A stretch of 64,000 nucleotides of DNA. Source: Pseudomonadota bacterium (GTDB taxonomy: Bacteria; Pseudomonadota; Alphaproteobacteria; Rhizobiales; Xanthobacteraceae). A model generated the notes under the pieces. That model did not search any database. It saw only the letters and a program-made list of their open reading frames with translations, and had not been told where the DNA came from. The position numbers and the translations under genes were made by a program. The DNA lies in the NCBI GenBank assembly GCA_023435725.1, contig JAEYRD010000107.1:56805-120804 (forward strand), given 5' to 3'. Positions 36,751-44,580 of the stretch are shown piece after piece (the first letter of the stretch is position 1; every line of letters begins with the position of its first letter).

Positions 36751-37614
36751 CTACTTTCTCCTCAACAGCGCTTGACCTGCACGAATGCGCGTGCCTTCGG
36801 CGATACCGTCACAGAACGAAAAATCGCCAGGCGCCAGGATGATGATGGTCGAGCCGTGCTCGAACCAGCCGAGTTCCTCGCCCTTGGTCACGTTGACGTC
36901 GCAAGGCAAATTGACCGGGCCCCTTGTCTGTGCGTTCAGCACCGTGTCGAGGAAGTGCAGACGGATGCTCGCAACCAGGATCGCAGCAACCGGCACCAGC
37001 GTCACGGCCTCGCCGGTCGGCAAATGCGTGCGGATCACCGCGCGCTCGTTCTTGCAGAACAGGCGCTCCACCCGCTTCAACGCGATCGGATTGACGTTCC
37101 AGACATCGCCATGGATCAGCGTGACGCGCTCGATATGCGCGTCATAGGGCGCGTGGAAGCGATGATACATGCTCGACGTCAGCCGCAGCGTGACGAAGGA
37201 GCCGTTGCGGTGCTGATCGACCAGCGCGGAATCGCCGACGAGGTCGAGCAGCGAATAGGGAGCGCCCTTGACCTGGAACAGCTCGGTGTCGGCGATCCGG
37301 CCATGGGCGCCGACAATGCCGTCGGAGGGGCTGGCGACGACTGCAGGATCAGGATCGAACGGGCGCAGGCCCGGCTTGAGCTCACGGGTGAAGCAATCGT
37401 GCAGACTCTTGAAATGGTCTTTGCGCGCCTCCGACAGATCGAGGTCGGAGAACAGCTTCCACAGCGCAATCGAGCCGTCCCGCACGAGCGGGTTCTCGAT
37501 CTTCGAGAACCAGCCCATGAAACGGGTCAGGGCGGCGCGGGGGATGCGGTTGGTCAACAGGAAGTTGAGGTCTTCCTGCTGGGTGAAAGAGGCGATCAGG
37601 GCTTTGACTGTCAT
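36751..37614 (-). CDS. psd: Phosphatidylserine decarboxylase proenzyme, E. coli-type
   Basis: A 287-residue pyruvoyl enzyme precursor that forms phosphatidylethanolamine. The self-cleavage site is FEHGST with Ser255 becoming the pyruvoyl group (HGST instead of the LGST of E. coli), and SPSDGIVG (Asp98) and MYHRFHAPYDAHIERV supply the processing and catalytic residues. This is the long bacterial type; rhizobia normally have a short Psd next to pssA, so this may be a second enzyme or act on a related lipid such as archaetidylserine-like substrates. Start MTVKALIASF was chosen; only 35 bases separate it from the divergent aminotransferase. Confidence 0.85.
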   Translation of the reverse strand: MTVKALIASFTQQEDLNFLLTNRIPRAALTRFMGWFSKIENPLVRDGSIALWKLFSDLDLSEARKDHFKSLHDCFTRELKPGLRPFDPDPAVVASPSDGIVGAHGRIADTELFQVKGAPYSLLDLVGDSALVDQHRNGSFVTLRLTSSMYHRFHAPYDAHIERVTLIHGDVWNVNPIALKRVERLFCKNERAVIRTHLPTGEAVTLVPVAAILVASIRLHFLDTVLNAQTRGPVNLPCDVNVTKGEELGWFEHGSTIIILAPGDFSFCDGIAEGTRIRAGQALLRRK

Positions 37615-37649
37615 GAATCTGTCAGCTCGCAAGGTTAGCGCTTGTTGTC

Positions 37650-39317
37650 ATGGAAACGACACTCCCGATTCTCTCATTTTCCGTGGCCGCCGCAGCGTCC
37701 GCTGCCGCCGCCTTCCCGAAGCTGAAAGCGCGGATCGAGTTGTCCCGCGCCAAACACCGCTCGCTCTCCGGGCACTCCAAGATGTCGCGCCGCGTGGCGC
37801 GGCTGATCCCGTTCTACGAGTTCGGAGACGACGACTACTTTTCCTGCGACGGCGCGCCGGCGAACATCACGGCGCAGCGCAAGGACGGCTTCTTCCGCCT
37901 CGCCAGCCTGTACGCCGAGCGCTATCCCAAGGGCCGCGCGATGACGAAGCAAGCGGCGGAGAAGATTTCCGACCTGCACTTCACCGAGACCTACCGTGTG
38001 TCGTTCCAGTTCTCGCGCCTCGTCCGCGAGCACCTGGGCACCTCGACCTTCGTGGAGTCCTCGAGCGGCGTCACCGTGAAGGACGTCGACGGCAACACGT
38101 CCTACGACCTCACCGGCTCCTACGGGGTCAACATCTTCGGCAACGACTTCTACAAGGAATGCATCGAGGGGGCCGAGAAGCGCGCGCATGCGCTCGGACC
38201 GGTGCTCGGCCCGTACCATCCCGTCATCCTCGATAACGTCACGCGGCTCTGCCAGATCTCCGGCCTCGACGAAGTCTCCTTCCACATGTCCGGCACCGAA
38301 GCCGTGATGCAGGCGGTGCGGCTCGCGCGCTACCACACCAAGCGCACGCATCTCGTCCGCTTCGCCGGCGCCTATCACGGCTGGTGGGGCGACGTGCAGC
38401 CCGGCGTCGGCAATCCGATCGCCGCGCACGAGACCTACACACTCGCCGAGATGTCGGAGAAGACGCTGCACGTGCTGCGCACGCGCCGCGACATCGCCTG
38501 CGTGCTGGTCAATCCGCTGCAAGGGCTGCATCCGAACGCCAACGCGCCCGGCGATTCCTCGCTGGTCGATTCCTCCCGCGGCGGCAATTTCGACCGCGCG
38601 GCCTATACCGAGTGGCTGAAGAAGCTGCGCGAAGTCTGCACCGAGCGCGGCATCGTCCTGATCTTCGACGAAGTCTTTGTCGGCTTCCGCCTCGCCGCCG
38701 GCGGCGCCCAGGAATATTTCGGCGTGCGCGCCGACATGGTGACCTACGGCAAGAGCCTTGCCGGCGGTCTGCCGGTCGGCGTGGTCTGCGGCAGACGCGA
38801 GCTGATGCGCCGCTTCCGCGACGACCGGCCCGCCGACATCTGCTTCGCCCGCGGCACCTTCAACTCGCATCCCTATGTCATGACGGCGATGGACGAGTTC
38901 TTGAGCCGTCTCGCCAGCCCGAACTTCCGCGCCGTCTATGACGGGTTGGAGGCGACCTGGAACGGTCGCGTCCAAAAGCTCAACCAGATGATGGAGGGCG
39001 CCGGCCTGCCGGTACGGTTCGCAAACTTCTCGTCGATCTGGACGGTGAAATACACCACGCCGTCCCGCTACAACTGGATGCTGCAATACTACCTGCGTGC
39101 CGAGGGCCTGGCGCTGAGCTGGGTCGGTACCGGACGGCTGATCTTCAGCCTCAACTACACCGACGCCGACTTCAGCGAAGTCGCTGAACGCTTCGTCCGC
39201 GCGGCCGAGAAGATGAAGGCCGACGGCTTCTGGTGGCACGATGGCGTGCTCACCAACAAGAGCATCAAGCGGCAGATCCTTAAAGAAATGCTGGCCAAGC
39301 GTTTCGGACGACGCTGA
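37650..39317 (+). CDS. Class III aminotransferase, GSA aminomutase-like, with N-terminal extension
   Basis: A 555-residue PLP enzyme. A hydrophobic, Ala-rich N-terminus (5-22) could be a membrane anchor; residues about 45-125 are an extension not found in the 430-residue HemL. The class III core has SGTEA (214-218), AYHGWWGD (241-248), the PLP-binding Asp340 in IFDEVFVGFR and Lys368 in TYGKSLAGGLPVG. It resembles glutamate-1-semialdehyde aminomutases and the aminotransferase modules of lipopeptide synthases, so an aminated lipid or fatty acyl substrate is conceivable. It diverges from psd by 35 bases. Confidence 0.82.
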   Translation: METTLPILSFSVAAAASAAAAFPKLKARIELSRAKHRSLSGHSKMSRRVARLIPFYEFGDDDYFSCDGAPANITAQRKDGFFRLASLYAERYPKGRAMTKQAAEKISDLHFTETYRVSFQFSRLVREHLGTSTFVESSSGVTVKDVDGNTSYDLTGSYGVNIFGNDFYKECIEGAEKRAHALGPVLGPYHPVILDNVTRLCQISGLDEVSFHMSGTEAVMQAVRLARYHTKRTHLVRFAGAYHGWWGDVQPGVGNPIAAHETYTLAEMSEKTLHVLRTRRDIACVLVNPLQGLHPNANAPGDSSLVDSSRGGNFDRAAYTEWLKKLREVCTERGIVLIFDEVFVGFRLAAGGAQEYFGVRADMVTYGKSLAGGLPVGVVCGRRELMRRFRDDRPADICFARGTFNSHPYVMTAMDEFLSRLASPNFRAVYDGLEATWNGRVQKLNQMMEGAGLPVRFANFSSIWTVKYTTPSRYNWMLQYYLRAEGLALSWVGTGRLIFSLNYTDADFSEVAERFVRAAEKMKADGFWWHDGVLTNKSIKRQILKEMLAKRFGRR

Positions 39318-39329
39318 GGTCGAGCACCG

Positions 39330-39500
39330 CTGCCTCGCTCCCTCTCCCCGCCTGCGGGGAGAGCGGGAGTCTCCGCGAATCCAACTGCCGCCGTCCTGGC
39401 GGAAAGCCCCCCGTCGCGCTTCGCGCGTCGACCTCTCCCCGCACGCTGGGAGAGGCGAAGAAGCCCCCAAGACGTGGATGCCCGGCACTAGGCCGGGCAT
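39330..39500. repeat. Repeat-rich gap between convergent genes
   Basis: Contains ctctccccgcctgcggggagag near 39340-39365 as a hairpin, a second copy of the ctctccccgc / gggagag end near 39435-39457, and gcccggcactaggccgggc at about 39480-39498. A typical multi-hairpin intergenic element; could end both convergent transcripts. Confidence 0.7.
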
Positions 39501-39544
39501 GACGCAACCAATCGACATCGGAGTGTCTTGTGTGAGCGGCGCGC

Positions 39545-40204
39545 TCAGGCGTGCTGCTCTTCGAGAGTGGGTTCGCTGATCAGGCCCAGCGTGTGCTCGG
39601 GGTTGAGGTGCAGGCCGGGATCCATCAGCTCGCCGCGCATCAGCGCCAGCGGAGCATTGCGATAGAGCATCAGATCGTGGAACGGGTCGGTCAGGATCTT
39701 GGTCATCCAGACGAGGCCGGTCTCGACGTCGCGGATGAAGAACAGGTGCACGGTGCGGAACAGAAGACCGCCGGCACCGACCGCGAGCCAGATCTTGGCA
39801 ACCTGCCGCATGAAATCGGTCGCGCTTGCCCAGGGCGTGAACAGTCCAAACAGCGTCGGATCGGCGACCAGCACCAGCGGCGACAGCGCCCAGATCGCCA
39901 TCAGCACCACCTTGCGCTGAAGGTTGTAGCCGACCTTGATCTCTTCCTTGTGCTCGTGGGTGGCCTGGTTGACGTGGTCGTAGCCGTGCGGCTCGAAGAA
40001 GAAGTGACCGGCCTGGCGCGAGGTCATCGAGACCAGCCAGCCGACCAGACCCGAGATCACGGGATCGATGAACAGCCAGACATAGGCGAAGAGAAAGCTC
40101 AGCGCGCTGACGAAGTGCAGGCTCTGATTGATGCGGCTGTGGTGATAGTAGCGATGGTCGTCCCAGCGCTGGATCCGCAGCTGCTCGAGATAATTCTTGA
40201 TCAT
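39545..40204 (-). CDS. Mpo1/DUF962-like membrane protein
   Basis: A 219-residue membrane protein with about four to five helices. The N-terminal HHSRINQSLH (21-30) followed by GHFFFE (66-71) matches the H-x4-N-x3-H and GHxxxE pattern of the DUF962/Mpo1 family; yeast Mpo1 is an iron dioxygenase that oxidises 2-hydroxy fatty acids. Further His residues (YDHVNQATHEHKEE) could bind metal. Start ATG 40204 has gggggag upstream. A 14-base palindrome lies 70 bases upstream. The family assignment is from motif memory and the function is inferred. Confidence 0.6.
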   Translation of the reverse strand: MIKNYLEQLRIQRWDDHRYYHHSRINQSLHFVSALSFLFAYVWLFIDPVISGLVGWLVSMTSRQAGHFFFEPHGYDHVNQATHEHKEEIKVGYNLQRKVVLMAIWALSPLVLVADPTLFGLFTPWASATDFMRQVAKIWLAVGAGGLLFRTVHLFFIRDVETGLVWMTKILTDPFHDLMLYRNAPLALMRGELMDPGLHLNPEHTLGLISEPTLEEQHA

Positions 40205-40273
40205 GCTCTCCCCCAAAATGCTTTCGGGTACGGGATTACAGGGATTCGATGTACGCCGTGTGACATCATCATT

Positions 40274-40287
40274 TTGTCATATGACAA
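40274..40287. promoter_or_regulatory. Operator-like palindrome upstream of the Mpo1-like gene
   Basis: Perfect palindrome ttgtcatatgacaa, 70 bases before the start of the gene ending at 39545. It looks like a GntR- or MarR-type binding site; no regulator gene is adjacent. Confidence 0.5.
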
Positions 40288-40339
40288 TGTGCAGCGGCGC
40301 GATGACGCACGGGCTACTCTATCTCCTCATCCCCTCGCG

Positions 40340-40490
40340 CAACGGCGAAGCCGTTGTCGCTGGGAGCGCGGAACGCGCATCTCGAAGGATGAAGGCCGGG
40401 CTGTCGCAGCTGGGCCTTCATGGTTCTCCGAGCGATGCGAAGCATCGTCCGGGAGACGGCGCTTGCGCGCCTCCTCACCATGAGGAGCGG
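40340..40490. repeat. Palindromic repeat, family D
   Basis: Hairpins aacggcgaagccgtt, gaaggccgggctgtcgcag / ctgggccttc, and gcgatgcgaagcatcg, ending in gcgcctcctcaccatgagga. It shares the ctcctcaccatgagg end with the element at 34229-34334. It fills most of the gap after the PmtA-like gene. Confidence 0.75.
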
Positions 40491-40493
40491 CCG

Positions 40494-41183
40494 TCAGGCC
40501 GCCTTGGCGACGTCGACCTTGCGGAAGCGCACCAGCGAGAAATGGCCGAGCGGCGGAATCAAACGGCGCTCGGCGAGCTCGATGCCATGGGCACCGGCCA
40601 GCCACTTCGCATAACGCGACCAGGCGAACTCCGCGGTGCGGAAGCCGAGCGGACGCACCACCGGCTGGAGCTTCTGCTCGATGAAGCGGCGCATGCCGGT
40701 GTCGGCGCTGACGCGGGTGAGGATGATCAGCTCGCCGCCCGGTCGCAGCACGCGGGCGAATTCGTCGAGCGCCTTCTCCGGATTCGGCACGGCCGTGACG
40801 ACGTACTGCGCCATCACGACGTCGAAGGAGTTGTCGGGGAATTCGAGCTTCTCGGCGTCCATCACCGCGAGGCCCTCGACGTTCTTCAGCTTCTGCTCCG
40901 TCACGCGGCGGCGCGCCTTGTCGAGCATGGCTTCCGAAATATCGGTGCCGAAGATGCGCAGGTTGGGTGCATAGAGCGGCAGCGAGATGCCGGTGCCGAC
41001 GCCGACCTCGAGCACACGACCGCCGATCTTGTTGGTGGCCGCGATCGCGGCCTGCCGGCCCTTTGCGAACACGCCGCCGAACACGAGATCGTAGACAGGC
41101 GCCCAGCGGTCATAGGCCTGCTCGACCGTGCCGCGGGTGAGGTCTAGTTGCTGGGTGCCGTCAAGGTTCACGATCTTAGCCAT
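40494..41183 (-). CDS. pmtA: SAM methyltransferase, probably phosphatidylethanolamine N-methyltransferase (PmtA)
   Basis: A 229-residue class I methyltransferase. The stretch YDRWAPVYDLVFGGVFAKGR (about 24-43), SAM motif I VLEVGVGTGI (57-66), IFGTDISEAMLDKAR and LRPGGELIILTR fit rhizobial-type PmtA, which methylates phosphatidylethanolamine toward phosphatidylcholine. UbiE/other lipid methyltransferases share parts of this pattern, so a related lipid substrate remains possible. It is 33 bases downstream of a GT4 gene on the same strand; that arrangement and the nearby psd support a membrane lipid role. Confidence 0.7.
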   Translation of the reverse strand: MAKIVNLDGTQQLDLTRGTVEQAYDRWAPVYDLVFGGVFAKGRQAAIAATNKIGGRVLEVGVGTGISLPLYAPNLRIFGTDISEAMLDKARRRVTEQKLKNVEGLAVMDAEKLEFPDNSFDVVMAQYVVTAVPNPEKALDEFARVLRPGGELIILTRVSADTGMRRFIEQKLQPVVRPLGFRTAEFAWSRYAKWLAGAHGIELAERRLIPPLGHFSLVRFRKVDVAKAA

Positions 41184-41216
41184 CGATGAGGTTCTCGCTG
41201 TGGGTCAAAGGTATGG

Positions 41217-42269
41217 TCAACCGCGCACCGGCCGCCGCGCCATGCGAGGCGAGGCGCGCAGGATGCGGCTGGGCTGAAGTGAAGTCAGGTTTCCGACGAA
41301 CTGGCGCGCGCTGTTTTCCCAGGAGCGCTCCAGCGCGAAGTTGCGGCAGGTCTCGCGCGACATCGTGAGCGCGCGCAGGCAAGCGATACGCAGATCGTGA
41401 TCGATCGCGCCAATCGGGTGATCGGCGATGACGTCCTTCGGCCCCGTGACCGGAAAGGCCGCAACCGGCGTGCCGCAGGCGAGCGCCTCTAACTGCACCA
41501 CGCCGAACGTGTCGGTCAGACTCGGGAAGACGAAGACGTCGGCGGCGGCGAGATGAGCGGTCAGATCCGCGCCCTTCTTCTCGCCGAGAAAGACGGCGCC
41601 TGGATATTTCTTTTCGAGCGCCGCCTTCTGCGGACCGTCGCCGACGACGACCTTGGTGCCGGGCAGATCGAGCGAGAGGAACGCTTCGAGATTCTTCTCC
41701 ACGGCCACGCGCCCCATCGTCATGAAGATCGGGCGCGGCAGGTCGAGATTTGCCGGAGTGTCGGGGTGGAACAGCTCGGTGTTGACACCGCGCGTCCAGA
41801 AGCCGAGCCGCTTGAAGCCGCGCTCGGAGAGCTCCTGCCGCAGCGAGGGCGTCGCCACCATGATCATCGCGGCGGCATCGTGGAAGTGGCGCAGCACTGC
41901 ATAGCCGACGCTCACGGGAATGCCGGTCCGCACCGAAACGTATTCGGGAAAGCGCGTGGTGTAGGAGGTGGTGAAGGCGAGCCGGTTGCGGCGGCAATAG
42001 GCGCGCGCGGCCCAGCCGATCGGGCCTTCGGTTGCGATGTGCAGCGCTTCCGGCGCGGCCTTCTCGATCCGCCGCGCGATCTCCTTAGCCGAAGGCAGCG
42101 CGATGCGCAGGCCCGGATAGGTCGGCAACGGCCAGGACGGAAAGCCGTCCGGCGTCAGAAAGTCGATCTCGACATCGAGGGCCTTGGCCACGCTAGCCAG
42201 CGACGTCAGCGTCCGCACCACACCATTGACCTGCGGATGCCAGGCGTCAGTCGCGATTAATACCCGCAT
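41217..42269 (-). CDS. GT4 family glycosyltransferase (alpha-mannosyltransferase-like)
   Basis: A 350-residue GT-B enzyme. N-terminal MRVLIATDAWHPQVNGVVRT is the usual acceptor loop of this branch, followed by HIATEGPIGWAARAYCRRN, the donor-side TMGRVAVEKNLEAFLSL and the SLTDTFGVVQLEALACGTPV loop with the conserved acidic residue. Close relatives act on diacylglycerol or phosphatidylinositol and use GDP-mannose or UDP-sugars, hence a glycolipid product is likely here, next to a lipid methyltransferase. Start MRVLIATDAW was preferred over the frame to 42359. Confidence 0.85.
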   Translation of the reverse strand: MRVLIATDAWHPQVNGVVRTLTSLASVAKALDVEIDFLTPDGFPSWPLPTYPGLRIALPSAKEIARRIEKAAPEALHIATEGPIGWAARAYCRRNRLAFTTSYTTRFPEYVSVRTGIPVSVGYAVLRHFHDAAAMIMVATPSLRQELSERGFKRLGFWTRGVNTELFHPDTPANLDLPRPIFMTMGRVAVEKNLEAFLSLDLPGTKVVVGDGPQKAALEKKYPGAVFLGEKKGADLTAHLAAADVFVFPSLTDTFGVVQLEALACGTPVAAFPVTGPKDVIADHPIGAIDHDLRIACLRALTMSRETCRNFALERSWENSARQFVGNLTSLQPSRILRASPRMARRPVRG

Positions 42270-42542
42270 GGGGAAATCCCGAGAGTTTGATGATTCTCGG
42301 CTAAGGACCATCAACGAAGGATATTTCAGGCGTGTGACGTCACAGAAGTGTCGGCCCACTGTTTTGTTCGTTAACGAGCCCGCGCGGCCACGAAACTGTC
42401 ATGAAACAATCCTTTCCGCGACGAAACCGTTTTCGGTTTTCCGCGCAAACGTCGCGAAACTTTTTGCCGGTAGTGATCCAGGCAACGGAGCACCGAAACG
42501 GTGCCGGGTGACCAAGAAACACCGCGCAGACAGGGGCGACCA

Positions 42543-43250
42543 ATGTTCAATCTGGACACGTTCAAGACGTATTCGCGCGCCGTTGCTTTTGGCGCAATTG
42601 CGATCTCCGCAATCGCATTCGCCGGTCCGGCCAAGGCCGCGCCCGTGCAGCTCTTCCCCTTCTTCCAGCCGCTGCAGCCGATGGCTGCGCCGCAGCCGCT
42701 GCAGCCTTACCAGCCGACGCCTTATCAGGCCGCGCCCTCTGAGGATCAGGACACGGTCGAGATGCCGGCCCGCTTCCGCCGCCAGACCGTCTCGTATGCG
42801 ACGCGCGAGGCGCCGGGCACCATCATCATCGATACGCCCAACACCTATCTCTACTATGTGCTCGGCAACGGCCAGGCGCTGCGCTACGGCATCGGCGTCG
42901 GCCGCGACGGCTTCACCTGGTCCGGCACGCAATCGGTGACCAAGAAAGCCGAGTGGCCGGATTGGACCCCGCCGCCGGAGATGATCGCGCGCCAGCCCTA
43001 TCTTCCGCGCCACATGGCCGGCGGCCCCGGCAACCCGCTCGGCGCCCGCGCCATGTATCTCGGCGGCACCATCTACCGCATCCACGGCACCAACGCGCCC
43101 GAGACCATCGGCAAGCACGTCTCCTCCGGCTGCATCCGCCTGACCAATGAGGACGTCACCGACCTCTATTCCCGCGTCAACGTCGGCGCCAAGGTGATCG
43201 TGCTGCCGATGACGGAACGGCGCGCGGATCTCGGCAGCGCCACGCGATGA
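42543..43250 (+). CDS. L,D-transpeptidase (YkuD family)
   Basis: A 235-residue exported enzyme. Signal peptide about 1-32 (AIAFAGPAKAA), then a Pro/Gln-rich stretch and the YkuD domain (about 93-225). The active site is complete: His181 in IYRIHGTNAPETIG and HVSSGCIRLTNEDV with nucleophile Cys197. It forms 3-3 cross-links or attaches proteins to peptidoglycan. The region upstream (42270-42542) is a 273-base promoter gap that contains gtgacgtcac. It has its own strong terminator. Confidence 0.92.
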   Translation: MFNLDTFKTYSRAVAFGAIAISAIAFAGPAKAAPVQLFPFFQPLQPMAAPQPLQPYQPTPYQAAPSEDQDTVEMPARFRRQTVSYATREAPGTIIIDTPNTYLYYVLGNGQALRYGIGVGRDGFTWSGTQSVTKKAEWPDWTPPPEMIARQPYLPRHMAGGPGNPLGARAMYLGGTIYRIHGTNAPETIGKHVSSGCIRLTNEDVTDLYSRVNVGAKVIVLPMTERRADLGSATR

Positions 43251-43270
43251 GCGACAGGACATCGTGATGC

Positions 43271-43304
43271 AAAGGGCCCCGGAATCACTGGGGCCCTTTT
43301 CGTT
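43271..43304 (+). terminator. Intrinsic terminator of the L,D-transpeptidase gene
   Basis: Perfect hairpin aaagggcccc / ggggcccttt with nine loop bases, followed by T-rich sequence, 20 bases after the stop codon. Confidence 0.9.
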
Positions 43305-43360
43305 TGGCGACGATCGTTGTGGCCATCCTTCGAGACGCCCGCTTTTGGCGGGCTCCTCAC

Positions 43361-43639
43361 CTAACGGGGCCTCGTCCGCCGCCGCTCCGAGACCAGCTTC
43401 AGCCATGCGGCCGAATGAAACGCGCTCATCAGGAGATACATCGGCACCATTCCGCCCAGCAAAGATGCGTGTTCGCCGGAGCAGAGCATGTCCGCCGGAC
43501 CGCCGCCGAGCACGGCCGTCAGCAGGGCCATGATCGCGAAGGTCGGCGCGGCCGCAAGGCCGAGCCACTTCGCGACGTGGCGCGCGGCTCCGACGCCGTC
43601 ACGCCTGGCGCCGGTGGCCGCGCTGACAGGACCAGTCAC
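43361..43639 (-). CDS. Small membrane protein coupled to the DUF899 gene
   Basis: A 92-residue protein beginning at GTG 43639, which overlaps the TGA of the DUF899 gene by four bases (GTGA). It has two hydrophobic segments (about 24-43 and 60-78: APTFAIMALLTAVLGG and GGMVPMYLLMSAFHSAAWL) with the loop ADMLCSGEHAS between them. No family is known to me. The overlap means its translation depends on DUF899, so the two likely work together. The long frame that passes through it to 44509 is a shadow in the other frame of DUF899. Confidence 0.65.
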   Translation of the reverse strand: MTGPVSAATGARRDGVGAARHVAKWLGLAAAPTFAIMALLTAVLGGGPADMLCSGEHASLLGGMVPMYLLMSAFHSAAWLKLVSERRRTRPR

Positions 43640-44430
43640 GGCCTTTCGCCCGCGGCTTCTTTGCGGAACGCCTTCTCGCCGGCATCCGAAATCTCCACCC
43701 ACTTCTTGTCCGGCGTCGCGCCTTCCGTGTAGCTGTCGTGCCAGTTCCACCATTTGTAGGTCGGCGTCTGCGGATAGCCCTTCGGTGAGTCCTCCCACAC
43801 CTCCTGCCGGCCGAGTGGCGTGATGTCGAGATAGTTCCAGGTGCCGCCCATCTGCTCGTCGCCCCGGCTCTTGACGAAGTAGGTGCGGAATACGCGGTCG
43901 CGGTCGTGATAGAACACGTTCGTCCCGTGCCATTCGTCCACGCCGAAGTCGGCGTCGAAGCTGTCCGTGATGGTCACCCACGGCATGGTCCAGCCCATCC
44001 GCTCCTTCAGCCCTTTGATGTCGGCCTGTGGCGCGCGGGAGGCGAACACGAGCGTGGTGTCGCGGGCGTTCAGGTGCGAGACATGGGCGACCTGGTCGGC
44101 CACCATGGAGCAGCCCCGGCAGGCGTGATCGGGCCAGCCGAACACGCCCGGCTCGAAGAAGGCGCGGTAGACGATCAGCTGCCGCCGGCCCTGGAACAGG
44201 TCGAGCAGACTGACCTTGCCGCCGGGCCCCTCGAACGAATAGGTTTTGTCCACTTCCATCCAGGGCATGCGCCGGCGCTCGGCGGCCAGGGCGTCGCGGG
44301 CCCGCGTTTGTGCCTTTTCCTTCACGAGCAGTTGCTGACGGGCTGCCTCCCAGTCCTGCGGCGATACCACTGGCGGTGTTTGCATGGCGGTCTGTCCGTC
44401 GTTTCGTCCGTTTTGCGCTGATGACGTCAT
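43636..44430 (-). CDS. DUF899 thioredoxin-like protein
   Basis: A 264-residue protein of the DUF899 (AhpC/TSA-like thioredoxin fold) family. Its first part carries EWEAARQQLL-like sequence (here DWEAARQQLLVKEKAQTR), ERRRMPWMEVDKTYSFEG, and the conserved PDHACRGCSMVADQV with a Cys-x2-Cys pair that could be redox active; the second half has YHDRDRVFRTYFVKSRGDEQ. Function is unproven, probably a peroxide or thiol reaction. ATG 44430 (gagg 11 bases upstream) was preferred to 44385. It is divergent from a TPR/HTH regulator. Confidence 0.8.
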   Translation of the reverse strand: MTSSAQNGRNDGQTAMQTPPVVSPQDWEAARQQLLVKEKAQTRARDALAAERRRMPWMEVDKTYSFEGPGGKVSLLDLFQGRRQLIVYRAFFEPGVFGWPDHACRGCSMVADQVAHVSHLNARDTTLVFASRAPQADIKGLKERMGWTMPWVTITDSFDADFGVDEWHGTNVFYHDRDRVFRTYFVKSRGDEQMGGTWNYLDITPLGRQEVWEDSPKGYPQTPTYKWWNWHDSYTEGATPDKKWVEISDAGEKAFRKEAAGERP

Positions 44431-44545
44431 GGCTCTCAAAACCTCTTGCTTGGGCGGGAGTTCCGCGCCTCGCTGTGACCGACGCGAATTCACTCGCGCC
44501 TCGCCGCACATCGTCGGCCGTGAGCCATTTGTGGCACCGGACGAT

Positions 44546-44565
44546 CGGTGTGCGGGAGTAACAAG
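44546..44565 (+). promoter_or_regulatory. Shared motif copy 1, upstream of the TPR/HTH gene
   Basis: cggtgtgcgggagtaacaag, ending 15 bases before the ATG of the regulator at 44581. The same motif, with one base less, occurs inverted at 45768-45786. This could be a binding site for the encoded regulator. Confidence 0.5.
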
Positions 44566-44580
44566 TGTGGCGGGATTGTC

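Noticed and set aside
42337..42352. gtgacgtcac-type palindrome before the L,D-transpeptidase
   Set aside because: Short, of common type and without a linked regulator; not enough to call an operator.
43361..44509. A 382-codon frame through the DUF899 region
   Set aside because: Only its last 92 codons are likely real (small membrane protein); the rest is DUF899 read in another frame.
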